This document shows positions 25,214 through 34,011 of a stretch of 58,841 bases of DNA, piece after piece. The notes below the pieces were generated by a model. It had not been told where the DNA came from. It worked only from the letters and a program-made list of their open reading frames with translations, and searched no databases. The first letter of the stretch is position 1; each line of letters begins with the position of its first letter. The DNA is from an uncultured Oscillospiraceae bacterium (GTDB lineage: Bacteria; Bacillota; Clostridia; Oscillospirales; Oscillospiraceae). Position numbers and translations under genes: made by a program. The stretch covers positions 1-58,841 of the forward strand of contig CAKTVG010000018.1 of assembly GCA_934622035.1 (NCBI GenBank). The letters are read 5' to 3'.

Positions 25214-26084
25214 TGTTTTCTTCTCCATCGCCGCGTGCCTGCCGCAGGAAGCTGCGCAGAAGATTTGCGGCAGCAAGCGTGCGGTATTCGGCAGAGCCGT
25301 GATTGCTTGAACGCGGACTGATCTCTGTTTTCATCGTCTCGACAGCCGTTTCGATCTCGCTGTCTGTCAGTGTTTTGCCGGTCAGACAGGCCTCTGTCTT
25401 CGGCAGACGGATGGGGATCGGTGCAACGACGCCCATCGCCAGACGCACCAGCGGGAAGCTGCCGTCAGCCGCCTTTTCGGTCAGTGCGGCGATATTGAGC
25501 ACGGAGATCAGCAGCTCCTTGCGCGTGCCTACCTTGCGGAAGCGGGAAACGCACCCGTCATCGCAGACCGGCAGGATGATCTCCGTGACCAGTTCATCCG
25601 GCTCCAACGCGAGCTTTCGGTTGGAAACGAAAAAGTCCTTGATGGGGATCGTGCGGCTGCCGCGGACACTGTAGGCGACAACGCGGGTATCGAGCACCAG
25701 CAGCGCGACACAGGTGTCCGCGCTTGTGATGCCGGTGCAGATATTGCCCACCAGCGTCGCGGCATTGCGGATCTGCACAGAGCCGACATGCGCCGCCGCA
25801 CAGGTGAGGGCATTGTATGCGGGCGCAGCCAGAAGCTCGCTTTCCGCGACCTGTGTCAGCGTCGCCATCGCGCCGACGGAGATCGTTCCGTCCGGGTTTT
25901 TGCGGATGTAATCCAGTGAAAGGTCGCTCAGATCCATCAGATACTTTGCATCCGCCTTGCCCTTGCGCATCATGACGAACAGGTCTGTCCCGCCGGCACA
26001 GATGCGCACTTTTCCGTCAGAACAGCTTAAGAGTTCTGCAGCGCCGTCCAGTGTTTTCGGGCAAAAACAGGTTTCTACTTGCAT
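25203..26084 (-). CDS. Molybdenum hydroxylase FAD-binding subunit
   Basis: 293 aa, CoxM/XdhB type. FAD-binding motifs AGGTDLFVMMRKG and VQIRNAATLVGNICTGITSADT are clear, followed by the CO_deh_flav_C domain (RFRKVGTRKELLISV). Gene order medium-small-large is the same as in many CO dehydrogenase/xanthine dehydrogenase operons. It starts at 26084 with AAGGAGGGTA 20 bases upstream. It transfers electrons to NAD or another acceptor. Confidence 0.92.
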   Translation of the reverse strand: MQVETCFCPKTLDGAAELLSCSDGKVRICAGGTDLFVMMRKGKADAKYLMDLSDLSLDYIRKNPDGTISVGAMATLTQVAESELLAAPAYNALTCAAAHVGSVQIRNAATLVGNICTGITSADTCVALLVLDTRVVAYSVRGSRTIPIKDFFVSNRKLALEPDELVTEIILPVCDDGCVSRFRKVGTRKELLISVLNIAALTEKAADGSFPLVRLAMGVVAPIPIRLPKTEACLTGKTLTDSEIETAVETMKTEISPRSSNHGSAEYRTLAAANLLRSFLRQARGDGEENNDN

Positions 26085-26153
26085 ATGGTCGTTGCGCTCT
26101 GCACAGGCCGTGCAAAGCGGTACCCTCCTTTTCAGGTTCGTGTCGGCAGCGGC

Positions 26154-27200
26154 TTATTCTCCCGCGATCTCAATGACAAGCTTCACGATGGACATCTTGT
26201 CGCGCAGAGAGCTTGCAAGTGCCTCGTCGCACTGTTCAAAGGGGAAGACCTTGGAAATCATGCCCTTGACATCGATGCTGCCGGAGGAGACCGCTGCGAT
26301 CGCGGTCTTGAAGTTGTTGCGGTAGCGATAGATCGTCTTGATCTCGCCTTCCTTGTACATCAGATCCATAAAGCGGATCGGGGTCTCTTTGTTGATGTTG
26401 CTGACAACGACGATCGTGCCGCAGCGCTTGAGATAGTCCGTCGTCTGTGCTGCCGTGACGGCACTGCCTGCCGTTTCAAACACGACATCCGCACCTGCGC
26501 CGTCGGTCAGACGCATGACCTCTTCGATGGCGTTCTTCTCGGAAGCGTTGATTGTATCCGTCGCACCGAAGGACTTTGCGCAGTCCAGACGGTTCTGGAA
26601 CAGGTCGATGACGATGATCTTTGCCGCGCCTCTTGCCTTACAGGCAAGCAGAGTGGTCAGGCCGATGGCACCGACACCCAGGATCACGACAGTCTGTCCG
26701 AGGCGCACATTGCCGCGCTCGGCAGCAGAAAGGCCGACTGCAAGCGGCTCGATGAGCGCGCCTTCAAGCAGAGAAACATTGTCGGGCAGCTTGTGGCACA
26801 AGGATGCGGGGAATGTGAAATGCTCACGCAGCATGCCGTCATAGGGCGGTGTGGACGGGAAGATGACATCGGGACACATGTTGTAGTGCCCACTCTTGCA
26901 GAATTCGCAGATACCGCAGGTCTTCTGCGGCTCGATCACGATCCGGTCACCGACCTTCAGATTTTTGACGCCTTCACCGACGCCCTCGACAACGGCAGAT
27001 GCCTCGTGGCCGAGGATGAACGGCAGATCAAAGGCCTTGCCCTTGCGCTCGCCGCTTTCATAAAAATGTGCATCGGAACCGCAAACGCCGATATACGCCA
27101 TCTTGAGGAGCACCTCACCGGGCGCGGGAACAGGCATTTCGCAGGGCTTGATCTCTACTTTTTTCACAGCAGTCATAAATGCCGCACGGTTTTCAGACAT
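26154..27200 (-). CDS. Zinc-dependent medium-chain dehydrogenase (sorbitol/xylitol dehydrogenase-like)
   Basis: 348 aa. Catalytic zinc site GVCGSDAHFY and GHEAS; structural zinc site CGICEFCKSGHYNMC; NAD(P)-binding VVILGVGAIGL. The overall pattern is that of polyol/threonine dehydrogenases, oxidising a secondary alcohol. The start at 27200 is preferred because AAAGGAG lies nine bases upstream; ATG 27209 sits inside the RBS. It lies between pgk and the molybdenum hydroxylase genes. A second, distinct dehydrogenase is at 32220-33263, so two alcohol oxidation steps may occur in the pathway. Confidence 0.9.
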   Translation of the reverse strand: MSENRAAFMTAVKKVEIKPCEMPVPAPGEVLLKMAYIGVCGSDAHFYESGERKGKAFDLPFILGHEASAVVEGVGEGVKNLKVGDRIVIEPQKTCGICEFCKSGHYNMCPDVIFPSTPPYDGMLREHFTFPASLCHKLPDNVSLLEGALIEPLAVGLSAAERGNVRLGQTVVILGVGAIGLTTLLACKARGAAKIIVIDLFQNRLDCAKSFGATDTINASEKNAIEEVMRLTDGAGADVVFETAGSAVTAAQTTDYLKRCGTIVVVSNINKETPIRFMDLMYKEGEIKTIYRYRNNFKTAIAAVSSGSIDVKGMISKVFPFEQCDEALASSLRDKMSIVKLVIEIAGE

Positions 27201-27228
27201 TGTTCGCATCTCCTTTTATTTTCAGGTC

Positions 27229-28479
27229 TCAGTCAAATTTTTTTGCTGCGCCACGCAGCGCCTTGACAACAGGCAGCTCCTCGCCTGTCAGGAAACGAAT
27301 GAGCGCACCGCCGCCGGTGCAGACATAGCCGAGCTTGTCCGTCACGCCGAACTTCGCAGCAGCCGTCACGCTGTCGCCGCCGCCGACGACGCTGAAGCCC
27401 TCGGTCTCGCCCAGTGCTTCAAAGACGGTCTTGGTGCCGGCTTCTGTTTCGGTCTCTTCGAAAATGCCCATCGGCCCGTTCACGAAGGCGGTCTTTGCGC
27501 CGAGAATCAGCTCGCGGTACTGTGCCGCCGTCTTGGAACCGATGTCCACGGCACTGATGTCTGCCGGAACGCTGTCCACATCACATTCGCAGCGCTTGCC
27601 GTCCTTGAGATAGGCCAGATCCTGCGGAACGATGATGCGGTCACCGTATTTTTCGTAGATCGGCTTGGCCTTTTCGATGAACTCACCGTAGTTGTTTTTG
27701 ACAATGAAATCAATGCTGCCCTGTCCGACCTCTTCGCCCCTGGCGGCAAGCAGGATGTTGCCGACCACGCCGCCGGCCAGAACGAGATCGGCAGCGCCGT
27801 TGCCTAGCACCGTGTCCATCATCAGGAATGCGTCCGAAATTTTGGAGCCGCCGAGCACGAACACACAGGGGTGTGCCGGGTTCTCCATCAGTTCGGAGAT
27901 CACGCAGTATTCCTTCTCGAACAGCCTGCCCATCGCGCTCGGAAGCACCTGCTCGAAGCCGCAAAGGCTCGGCTGGTCTCTGTGCGCTGCGGCAAAGGCA
28001 TCACAGACAAAAAGATCCGCAAGCGGTGCAAGCTTTTCCACGAGCTGGGTCTTTGCCTGCTGCTCGTGGGTGAGGCAGAGCTTGAGCTCAAACAGCGTCT
28101 GCTCTTCGGAGACGAAACGGACATTGTCGAGCAGGAGCAGCTCGCCGTCCTTCAGAGAACGGATGGCCTCTCTTGCCGCAGGACCGCACACATCGTCGAT
28201 CCACTTGACCTCGCGGGAAAGCAGCTCACTGAGCACCTTGGCGTGCGGTCTTGTGCAGTAGAAATTTTTATATTCGATATCACTTCCCTGGTGGGCGAGG
28301 ATGACGACCTTCGCGCCCGCATCTGACAGCTCTTTGAGCGTCGGTGCGCAGGCAGTGATTCTTGCAATGCTTTTCAGACTGTCGTTTGCTCTGTCCACAG
28401 GCTGATTCATATCAACTCTGCAAAGCACGGTCTTTCCGCGCAGAACAAAATCGTCCAGTGTTTTGATCCCGAATCGCAT
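27229..28479 (-). CDS. pgk: Phosphoglycerate kinase, archaeal-like form
   Basis: A 416-aa phosphoglycerate kinase. The N-terminal CRVDMNQPVD, the segment AKVVILAHQG, KWIDDVCGPAAREAIRSL and LLLDNVRFVSEE follow the archaeal PGK pattern rather than the usual bacterial RVDFNVP...LGRP. The nucleotide part has FVLGGSKISDA and the C-terminal GGGDSVTAA. It starts at 28479 behind AGGAGG. Together with the adjacent archaeal-type GAPDH it forms a complete glyceraldehyde-3-phosphate to 3-phosphoglycerate step. A strong hairpin separates it from the GAPDH gene. Confidence 0.88.
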   Translation of the reverse strand: MRFGIKTLDDFVLRGKTVLCRVDMNQPVDRANDSLKSIARITACAPTLKELSDAGAKVVILAHQGSDIEYKNFYCTRPHAKVLSELLSREVKWIDDVCGPAAREAIRSLKDGELLLLDNVRFVSEEQTLFELKLCLTHEQQAKTQLVEKLAPLADLFVCDAFAAAHRDQPSLCGFEQVLPSAMGRLFEKEYCVISELMENPAHPCVFVLGGSKISDAFLMMDTVLGNGAADLVLAGGVVGNILLAARGEEVGQGSIDFIVKNNYGEFIEKAKPIYEKYGDRIIVPQDLAYLKDGKRCECDVDSVPADISAVDIGSKTAAQYRELILGAKTAFVNGPMGIFEETETEAGTKTVFEALGETEGFSVVGGGDSVTAAAKFGVTDKLGYVCTGGGALIRFLTGEELPVVKALRGAAKKFD

Positions 28480-28499
28480 GTTATTTCCTCCTTTGGAAA

Positions 28500-28525
28500 C
28501 GGGGCAAGGAGTGTTCCTTGCCCCG
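28500..28525 (-). terminator. Intercistronic hairpin between GAPDH and pgk
   Basis: CGGGGCAAGGA (28500-28510) pairs perfectly with TCCTTGCCCCG (28515-28525). It lies 12 bases after the GAPDH stop and is followed on the minus strand by TTTCC, so it may be a weak terminator or an RNA-stabilising stem that sets relative expression. Confidence 0.7.
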
Positions 28526-28536
28526 ATTTGCACTTT

Positions 28537-29595
28537 TTACTTCTTGAACTTGCCGATCTTGAGATATTTGTTGGTGAGCGCAGTGCCCTCTTCGCGGGTC
28601 AGCTGCATCTTCATAGCTGCACGGATGGCGTCCATGGTCTCGGGAATGGTGACGCTCTCCTGCGGGATGTTGATGGCATACATGATGTCATTGCCGCTTT
28701 CGACAATGGAGTCTTCCCAAAGGCCGATCTCATACATATCGCCGCGGCGGTTGCCCAGATCACGGCCGTACTTGAACAGGCTTGCGTTGCCCTTGAAGCC
28801 TTCGTCGATGGAGACCACACGGATTCTGGGGTGCTTCTGGAATGCTGCCAGAGCCTGCTCCTTGGTGATCTTCTTGCCGTCCTTTGCCGTTGCAAGAACG
28901 GTGATGATGTGGCCGTGGGTCACGGGCGTGTGGACGAGGATGCCCGTTGCGTTGACATGGGGCATGATCGTCATCAGGTCAACTGCCTGGTGGCTCGGTG
29001 ACTTGTCCATCTGCAGTGCGTTCGTCAGTCCGCGATGATAGTCACCGGGGTCTGCCACGCGGCGGATGATGGTGATGGCGACCTTTTCAATGCCGAATTC
29101 TCTGTCGAGGCAGTCGACAGTACGGATCAGGCCGGTGGTGTTGCAGGAGGTCAGCTTCAGATAGTCCTGGCCGATGCCCTTTTCATAGTTTGCATAACCA
29201 TGGAAGAACACGTCTGCAACGGTGTTCTTTTCGCCGCCCTGGAAGATGGCCTTGACGCCGTATTTTTCGTAGTAGTTTTCCTTGTTCTTTGCGCCGACGC
29301 CGCCGGGTGCGGAGTCGAGCATGATGTCGACGCTCTTGCACAGCTCTTCAAAGCTGCCGGCAACAGGGATATCCTTTGCGGCAAACGCAGCTTCGTCTGC
29401 GCCGTCGACCAGATACAGCTTGTATTCCACGCCGTTTGCGCCGATCATATCGTTTTCGCGCAGCGCCTGCAGAGACAGGGTCGGGGCAAGGTCCGCAATA
29501 CCGACCAGCTCCATATCCTCCTGCAGTGCAACGCCGTCTGCCAATCTCTGACCAATCGTGCCGTAACCGGCCACGCCAACTCTAATCTTGTTCAT
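28537..29595 (-). CDS. Type II (archaeal-like) glyceraldehyde-3-phosphate dehydrogenase
   Basis: A 352-aa enzyme of the archaeal GAPDH class, not the ~335-aa bacterial class. N-terminal Rossmann motif VGVAGYGTIGQRLADGV, then APGGVGAKNKENYYEKYG, AIFQGGEK, and the active-site SCNTTGLIRTVD with the catalytic Cys. The C-terminal HVNATGILVHTPVTHGH region also follows the archaeal pattern. It oxidises glyceraldehyde 3-phosphate to 1,3-bisphosphoglycerate, usually with NADP or dual cofactor use. Bacterial copies are uncommon, and the linkage to archaeal-type PGK suggests the pair was acquired together. Confidence 0.9.
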   Translation of the reverse strand: MNKIRVGVAGYGTIGQRLADGVALQEDMELVGIADLAPTLSLQALRENDMIGANGVEYKLYLVDGADEAAFAAKDIPVAGSFEELCKSVDIMLDSAPGGVGAKNKENYYEKYGVKAIFQGGEKNTVADVFFHGYANYEKGIGQDYLKLTSCNTTGLIRTVDCLDREFGIEKVAITIIRRVADPGDYHRGLTNALQMDKSPSHQAVDLMTIMPHVNATGILVHTPVTHGHIITVLATAKDGKKITKEQALAAFQKHPRIRVVSIDEGFKGNASLFKYGRDLGNRRGDMYEIGLWEDSIVESGNDIMYAINIPQESVTIPETMDAIRAAMKMQLTREEGTALTNKYLKIGKFKK

Positions 29596-29611
29596 TTATA
29601 TAGCCTCCTAA

Positions 29612-30583
29612 TTATTCCTGGGGGTACTTGAGGCCCCACTGTTTCCTGACCTTGTCGCAGATCTCCAATACGGCGATCGTGTCTTCCAGCGGCATGGACG
29701 GTGCGGATTTTTTACCTTCTTTGATCGCGCGGATACATTCTCTCCATTCAAACTCATAGCCGCTGATCTGCGCGGGCATTTCGATACGCTTGAGCAGAAC
29801 ATCCTGCGTGTCGTACACCTCTGCAACACGGGTATTGTTGATGTTATCGAGAACGATGTAGCCTTTTTCGCCGTAGAAAACGCCGTGGCGGTCAGACCTG
29901 CCGTAGATGCCGTTGGTCAGCACGGCCATCTTGCCGTCCTTGAAATGGATCGTGACAGATTCCATGCCGTCGACGCCGCCGTCCGTCATATAGACGGAGG
30001 AATCGACCTTTGTCACTTCGGTGCCGAAGTAGAGAAGTGCAAAGGACACGCCGTAAATGCCGACGTCCAACAGCGCACCGCCTGCCTGGTTGATGTCCGT
30101 CAGGCGGGGATTGGCGTCGAGCTTATAAGATAGGTTGCCGGTCAGCGTGCGAATATTGCCGATGATGCCGGTGTCCAGCAGATCACGGATGATCTTGCGC
30201 GAGGGCATATAGCGGAACCACATCGCCTCGGCGACAAACAGATCCTTTTCACGCGCCTTGTCGCGGATCTTCTTTGCCTGCTCTGCGTTCAGGGTGAATG
30301 CCTTTTCGCACAGGACGGGCTTGCCGTGCTCCAGCGCCATCATTACGCTCTGATAATGGAACGAATGCGGCGTCGCAACATAGACCAATTCGACCTCCGG
30401 ATCGGAAACCAGCTCCTCGCAGCTGCCGTACGCCTTCTGGAAGCAGCCGTTCTTTGCCACGAACGCTTCCGCTTCTTCCAGCGTGATCGCCGCGATCGCA
30501 TAGAGCTCCAGATCCTCGATCTGTTTCAGTGTGGGAAGCACCTTTGAAACGATGCCGCCTGCACCTACGATACCAACCTTCAT
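29612..30583 (-). CDS. Gfo/Idh/MocA-family oxidoreductase
   Basis: 323 aa. N-terminal Rossmann domain (KVGIVGAGGIVSKVLPTL) and the family EKP-like motif at VLCEKAFTLN, followed by the C-terminal alpha/beta domain (AGGALLDVGIYGV). These enzymes oxidise or reduce sugars, inositols and sugar acids with NAD(P). It lies between the RbsD-like gene and GAPDH in the array. The substrate is unknown, but the neighbouring pyranase and lactonase-like genes point to a carbohydrate. Confidence 0.88.
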   Translation of the reverse strand: MKVGIVGAGGIVSKVLPTLKQIEDLELYAIAAITLEEAEAFVAKNGCFQKAYGSCEELVSDPEVELVYVATPHSFHYQSVMMALEHGKPVLCEKAFTLNAEQAKKIRDKAREKDLFVAEAMWFRYMPSRKIIRDLLDTGIIGNIRTLTGNLSYKLDANPRLTDINQAGGALLDVGIYGVSFALLYFGTEVTKVDSSVYMTDGGVDGMESVTIHFKDGKMAVLTNGIYGRSDRHGVFYGEKGYIVLDNINNTRVAEVYDTQDVLLKRIEMPAQISGYEFEWRECIRAIKEGKKSAPSMPLEDTIAVLEICDKVRKQWGLKYPQE

Positions 30584-30610
30584 TGTTTTTTCCTTTCTGT
30601 GCAGTCTGTT

Positions 30611-31048
30611 TCAGTCTGCGCCAGGTGTGATGTCAAACTGTTCGTTCGTCAGCCGGACACCGCTTGCCGAGCGAAGCAGCACGTTGCAGCGTCTGCCTGC
30701 CTCACCGGTCCGGATCAGCAGCTTGCAGTCCTCTGCGCGTTCACGGAGTTCGGCAAAGGTGACCTCATCGCGGGGAAGCTTTGCAAGCGTCTGCGTCACA
30801 TATCTGTACGCTTCCGGGTTGCCCTCTTCCATGTCGCTGACGATGGTGTAGTGTTCAAAGATCATCTCGTTGAGCAGTGCTTCCAGCACCTGCTGCAGAT
30901 TCGGCAGACCGGCGATCAGCGAAACATCGACCCAATTTGCCCCCTTCGGGATCGGGAAGCCGATGTCGCAGAGCATCACCGTGTCAAGATGCCGGATCTT
31001 TGCAAGCTCACAGGCGAGCTGCGCATTGAGAATACCGCTTTTTTTCAT
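30611..31048 (-). CDS. RbsD/FucU-family sugar mutarotase
   Basis: 145 aa. The N-terminal half matches RbsD: LACELAKIRHLDTVMLCDIGFPIP with the conserved His, DVSLIAGLPNLQQVLEALL. The C-terminal part is less typical (RTGEAGRRCNVLL in place of RTGE-xxPYANI). RbsD-type enzymes interconvert pyranose and furanose or alpha and beta forms of sugars. Its presence argues that a free sugar is an intermediate or substrate of this island. Confidence 0.85.
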   Translation of the reverse strand: MKKSGILNAQLACELAKIRHLDTVMLCDIGFPIPKGANWVDVSLIAGLPNLQQVLEALLNEMIFEHYTIVSDMEEGNPEAYRYVTQTLAKLPRDEVTFAELRERAEDCKLLIRTGEAGRRCNVLLRSASGVRLTNEQFDITPGAD

Positions 31049-31070
31049 AGATTACCGCTCCTTCCGGCTG

Positions 31071-32180
31071 TTACAGGAAGCACGGGAACGGCAGGTTGGG
31101 CTCCACCGTGTAGCGGTCGTCCATGCCGCGCGGGTACATGTAGCGGCGCTTGTCCTTGTCATCCGGGTAGACGAACTTGCCGCCGACCTCCCAGATGAAG
31201 GGCTTCCAGTTGAACTGGTATCTGTCCTTCTGCAGGTTCCACATGACTTCGATCTCAAACGGGTCTGCCTTCATGCAGGTCCACAGATCGTAGTGGTACG
31301 GGATCATGACCTTGCAGTTGAGGTCTTCTGCCATCTTGCAGATGTCGCAGGCGGTCATCTTGTCCGTCACGCCGATGGCGTTGCTGCCGAAGGAGCCGAA
31401 TGCCACGTCGATGTCGAAGTCCTGGCCGTGCTTTGCGTAGTAGTTGCAGAAGTGGGAGTCGCCGCTGTGGTAGACCGTCACGTCGGGGGTACGGAAAACG
31501 TAGTTGACGGCACGTTCATCCATGTCGATGATGTTGCCCTTCAGACTGCCGTGCGGCGGGGTGGTGAGAAGCACGGTGCGGTCGAAGGACTCCAGTGCGC
31601 AGATCTCCATGTCCTTGACCTGTACACGGTCGCCGGGCTTGACCACCGTGATGCGCTCTTCGGGAACACCCCAGTTGACCCAGATGTTTTTGCATTCCAG
31701 CGGGCCGATGAAGCGGGCTTCAGGGCAGTTCTGGACGATTGCGGCACACACATAGGGGTCGATATGGTCACCGTGGATATGCGTAACGAGCACCGCGTCG
31801 ATATTCTTCATCAAGAACGGGTCGATCACGCAGGGGACATTTTTCAGGTTCGGCAGCAGCTTTCTGCCGCCGCACATACGGGTCATCTGATAGTCGATGT
31901 CTTCCATGCCGCCGTTGATGTAATGCGTGGTCTGTCCTCTGGACACCCATGCATCGACCATCACGTTTGCGCCGCCCGGTGTTTTGAAGTAGATGCCGGT
32001 GCAGCCGAGCCACCACATAGCAAGCTTGTGTTCCTCGACGACGGTCTCTTCGATCTCTTCATTCAGCCAGGTGCCCCATTCGGGGAAGCAGTCCAGGATC
32101 CAGCGGTCTCTGGACAGCGTTTTCACATCCATTTTGGAATGTGTGACATTATTGACATTCAGTTCGTCTTTGTTTTCCAT
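31071..32180 (-). CDS. UlaG-like metallo-beta-lactamase lactonase
   Basis: 369 aa, similar over its full length to E. coli UlaG (L-ascorbate 6-phosphate lactonase): RDRWILDCFPEWGTWLNEEI, MWWLGCTGIYFKTPGG, the metal motif VTHIHGDHID, FIGPLECKNIWVNWGVP and YHSGDSHFCNYYAKHGQDFD. The start at 32180 has CAAGGAGCAACC before it. UlaG opens a lactone ring of a phosphorylated sugar acid. No ula PTS genes are present, so the substrate is probably a different lactone made by one of the dehydrogenases in this array. Confidence 0.87.
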   Translation of the reverse strand: MENKDELNVNNVTHSKMDVKTLSRDRWILDCFPEWGTWLNEEIEETVVEEHKLAMWWLGCTGIYFKTPGGANVMVDAWVSRGQTTHYINGGMEDIDYQMTRMCGGRKLLPNLKNVPCVIDPFLMKNIDAVLVTHIHGDHIDPYVCAAIVQNCPEARFIGPLECKNIWVNWGVPEERITVVKPGDRVQVKDMEICALESFDRTVLLTTPPHGSLKGNIIDMDERAVNYVFRTPDVTVYHSGDSHFCNYYAKHGQDFDIDVAFGSFGSNAIGVTDKMTACDICKMAEDLNCKVMIPYHYDLWTCMKADPFEIEVMWNLQKDRYQFNWKPFIWEVGGKFVYPDDKDKRRYMYPRGMDDRYTVEPNLPFPCFL

Positions 32181-32219
32181 GGTTGCTCCTTGTTGGTATG
32201 TCGAACCGCGACGGTGCTT

Positions 32220-33263
32220 TTACTCTTCTCCGTTCGGATGGATCACAAGCTTCAGGCAGTTGCGGTCCATCACATCCTCGATGGCTTCGGTGAAGCGGTC
32301 GAGGGGGTAGGTACGCGTGACCAGCTTGTCCAGTTTCACCTTGCCGTTTGCCATTGCATCCATTGCCTGCGGGAAGCAGTGCACCTGCCAGTGACAGGTC
32401 ATGTAGGTGATCTCCTTGGAATAGAAGTACTGGGGATTGATCGTGATGTCCTCGGTGTCCTTGGTAGAGCTGAACTGCATCAGACGGCCGCCGTTTTTCA
32501 GCAACTTGAAGCAGTCCGGCAGAACAGAGGCGCTGCCGGTGGCATCGACGATGGCGTCGACACCGTGCGGGAAAAGCTCAAAGACCTTCTTTGTGTGGAC
32601 AGAGGGGTCGTTTCTGTCGATTTGGATCGTTTCCACGCCGTAACTGTTCAGGATGTCCAGCTTTTCCTTGGTGGGCGCCAGGCAGATCACGCGGTTTGCA
32701 TTGGAATGATTGAGCAGCTGTGCAAGGATCATGCCGTTGGGGCCTGCGCCGAAGACGAGCACATCCTCACCGTATCTGACATCCAGCCGCTGCACGGCAT
32801 GGATCGCACCCGCGACCGGCTCGGACAGACAGCCCTGATCGAAGGGAATGTTGTCCGGCAGACAGAAAACGGATGCCTCGCGCACCTTCAAAAACTGCGC
32901 AAAGCCGCCGGGGATGCTGTGTCCGATGGAGTGGAAATCCTCACACTGGTTGTACATTTCACGCTGGCAATAGTAGCATTTGCCGCAGGGCACTGCGTTA
33001 TCCGCCGTGACCCTGTCACCGGGCTTGAAATGCGTCACGTCCTTGCCGATCTCATAGACATAGCCGGCAAATTCGTGGCCTGTGGTGATGGGGTATCTGC
33101 CGAGTGGATGACCCGTCGTATGATGTCTGCGGTCTGCGCCCTTGCAGATGCTCGCAGCCATGACCTTGATGACGATCTCGTCATCTCCGCACACGGGCAT
33201 CGGCAGGTCCTTGACACTGCATACGCCTGGACGTTCATAGACCAAAGCACGCATTGTTTCCAT
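32220..33263 (-). CDS. Zinc-dependent dehydrogenase (polyol dehydrogenase-like)
   Basis: 347 aa. Catalytic zinc residues in SICKGADRRHH and TTGHEFAGYVYEIG; structural zinc site CGKCYYCQREMYNQC; dinucleotide motif VLVFGAGPNGM. It resembles arabitol/sorbitol dehydrogenases. It follows livF and precedes ulaG. It could oxidise a polyol or cyclic alcohol brought in by the Liv transporter. It is only distantly similar to the dehydrogenase at 26154, so the two probably act on different substrates. Confidence 0.88.
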   Translation of the reverse strand: METMRALVYERPGVCSVKDLPMPVCGDDEIVIKVMAASICKGADRRHHTTGHPLGRYPITTGHEFAGYVYEIGKDVTHFKPGDRVTADNAVPCGKCYYCQREMYNQCEDFHSIGHSIPGGFAQFLKVREASVFCLPDNIPFDQGCLSEPVAGAIHAVQRLDVRYGEDVLVFGAGPNGMILAQLLNHSNANRVICLAPTKEKLDILNSYGVETIQIDRNDPSVHTKKVFELFPHGVDAIVDATGSASVLPDCFKLLKNGGRLMQFSSTKDTEDITINPQYFYSKEITYMTCHWQVHCFPQAMDAMANGKVKLDKLVTRTYPLDRFTEAIEDVMDRNCLKLVIHPNGEE

Positions 33264-33302
33264 GTTTTCGTTCTCCTAAACGGTGTGTCCGGTGCCCTAT
33301 GA

Positions 33303-34010
33303 TCAGACACCTAAGTACATTTTCTTGATTTCTTCGTTGTTTTCGAGTTCCTCGGGCAAAGAATGCCACACGATCTTGCCTCTGGACATCAGATAGACCT
33401 CGTCTGCAAGATCAAGTGCGAACTTGAGTTTCTGTTCTGTCAGAAGAATGGTCAGGCCTTCCTCTTTGACCTTGTTGATCAAGTAGCCGACTTCTGCGAC
33501 GACCAGCGGAGCAAGACCTTCCGTGGGCTCGTCGAGCACGATCATGCGCGGATTTGTGACGAGCGCACGCGCGATGGCGAGCATCTGACGTTCACCGCCG
33601 GAAAGCTCCGCGCCGGTGCTGGTATAACGCTCTTTCAGACGCGGGAAGAATTCCAGCGTCCGCTCCGGCGTCCAGACATCGGTCCCGTCGGGGCCGAGAC
33701 GGTGGTAGACCTCAAGGTGCTCTTTGACCGTCAGAGAGTTGAACAGTCTTCTGCCCTGCGGGACATAACCCATGCCCTTGCGGGAGATGATATAAGGCTG
33801 CGTATGCGCGATATCCTCGTCATTGAAGAGGATCGCGCCGCTCTTTGCAGGTGTCAGACCCATGATGCTGCGCAGCGTAGTCGTTTTGCCGACGCCGTTT
33901 CTGCCGAGCAGTGCAACGACCTTGGACTGCGGTACATCCAGCGAGACGCCGTGCAGAACATGGCTGTGACCGTAATAGGTATCAATATTCTGAATGCTCA
34001 ATGTATTCAT
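33303..34010 (-). CDS. livF: Branched-chain amino acid-type ABC transporter ATPase LivF
   Basis: 235 aa. Walker A GRNGVGKTTTLR, Q-loop region, signature LSGGERQMLAIARAL, Walker B MIVLDEPTEGLAP. The length and sequence fit LivF. It starts one base past the livG stop. Liv-type (HAAT) systems import branched-chain or other amino acids, urea, and also aromatic or dicarboxylic acids in catabolic operons. The setting here favours a pathway-specific carboxylate. Confidence 0.93.
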   Translation of the reverse strand: MNTLSIQNIDTYYGHSHVLHGVSLDVPQSKVVALLGRNGVGKTTTLRSIMGLTPAKSGAILFNDEDIAHTQPYIISRKGMGYVPQGRRLFNSLTVKEHLEVYHRLGPDGTDVWTPERTLEFFPRLKERYTSTGAELSGGERQMLAIARALVTNPRMIVLDEPTEGLAPLVVAEVGYLINKVKEEGLTILLTEQKLKFALDLADEVYLMSRGKIVWHSLPEELENNEEIKKMYLGV

Positions 34011-34011
34011 A

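Noticed and set aside
30870..33302. 810-codon open frame on the plus strand
   Set aside because: It lies antisense to rbsD-like, ulaG-like and dehydrogenase genes that have clear family motifs and RBSs. Long antisense frames are expected from the GC-rich codon pattern here.
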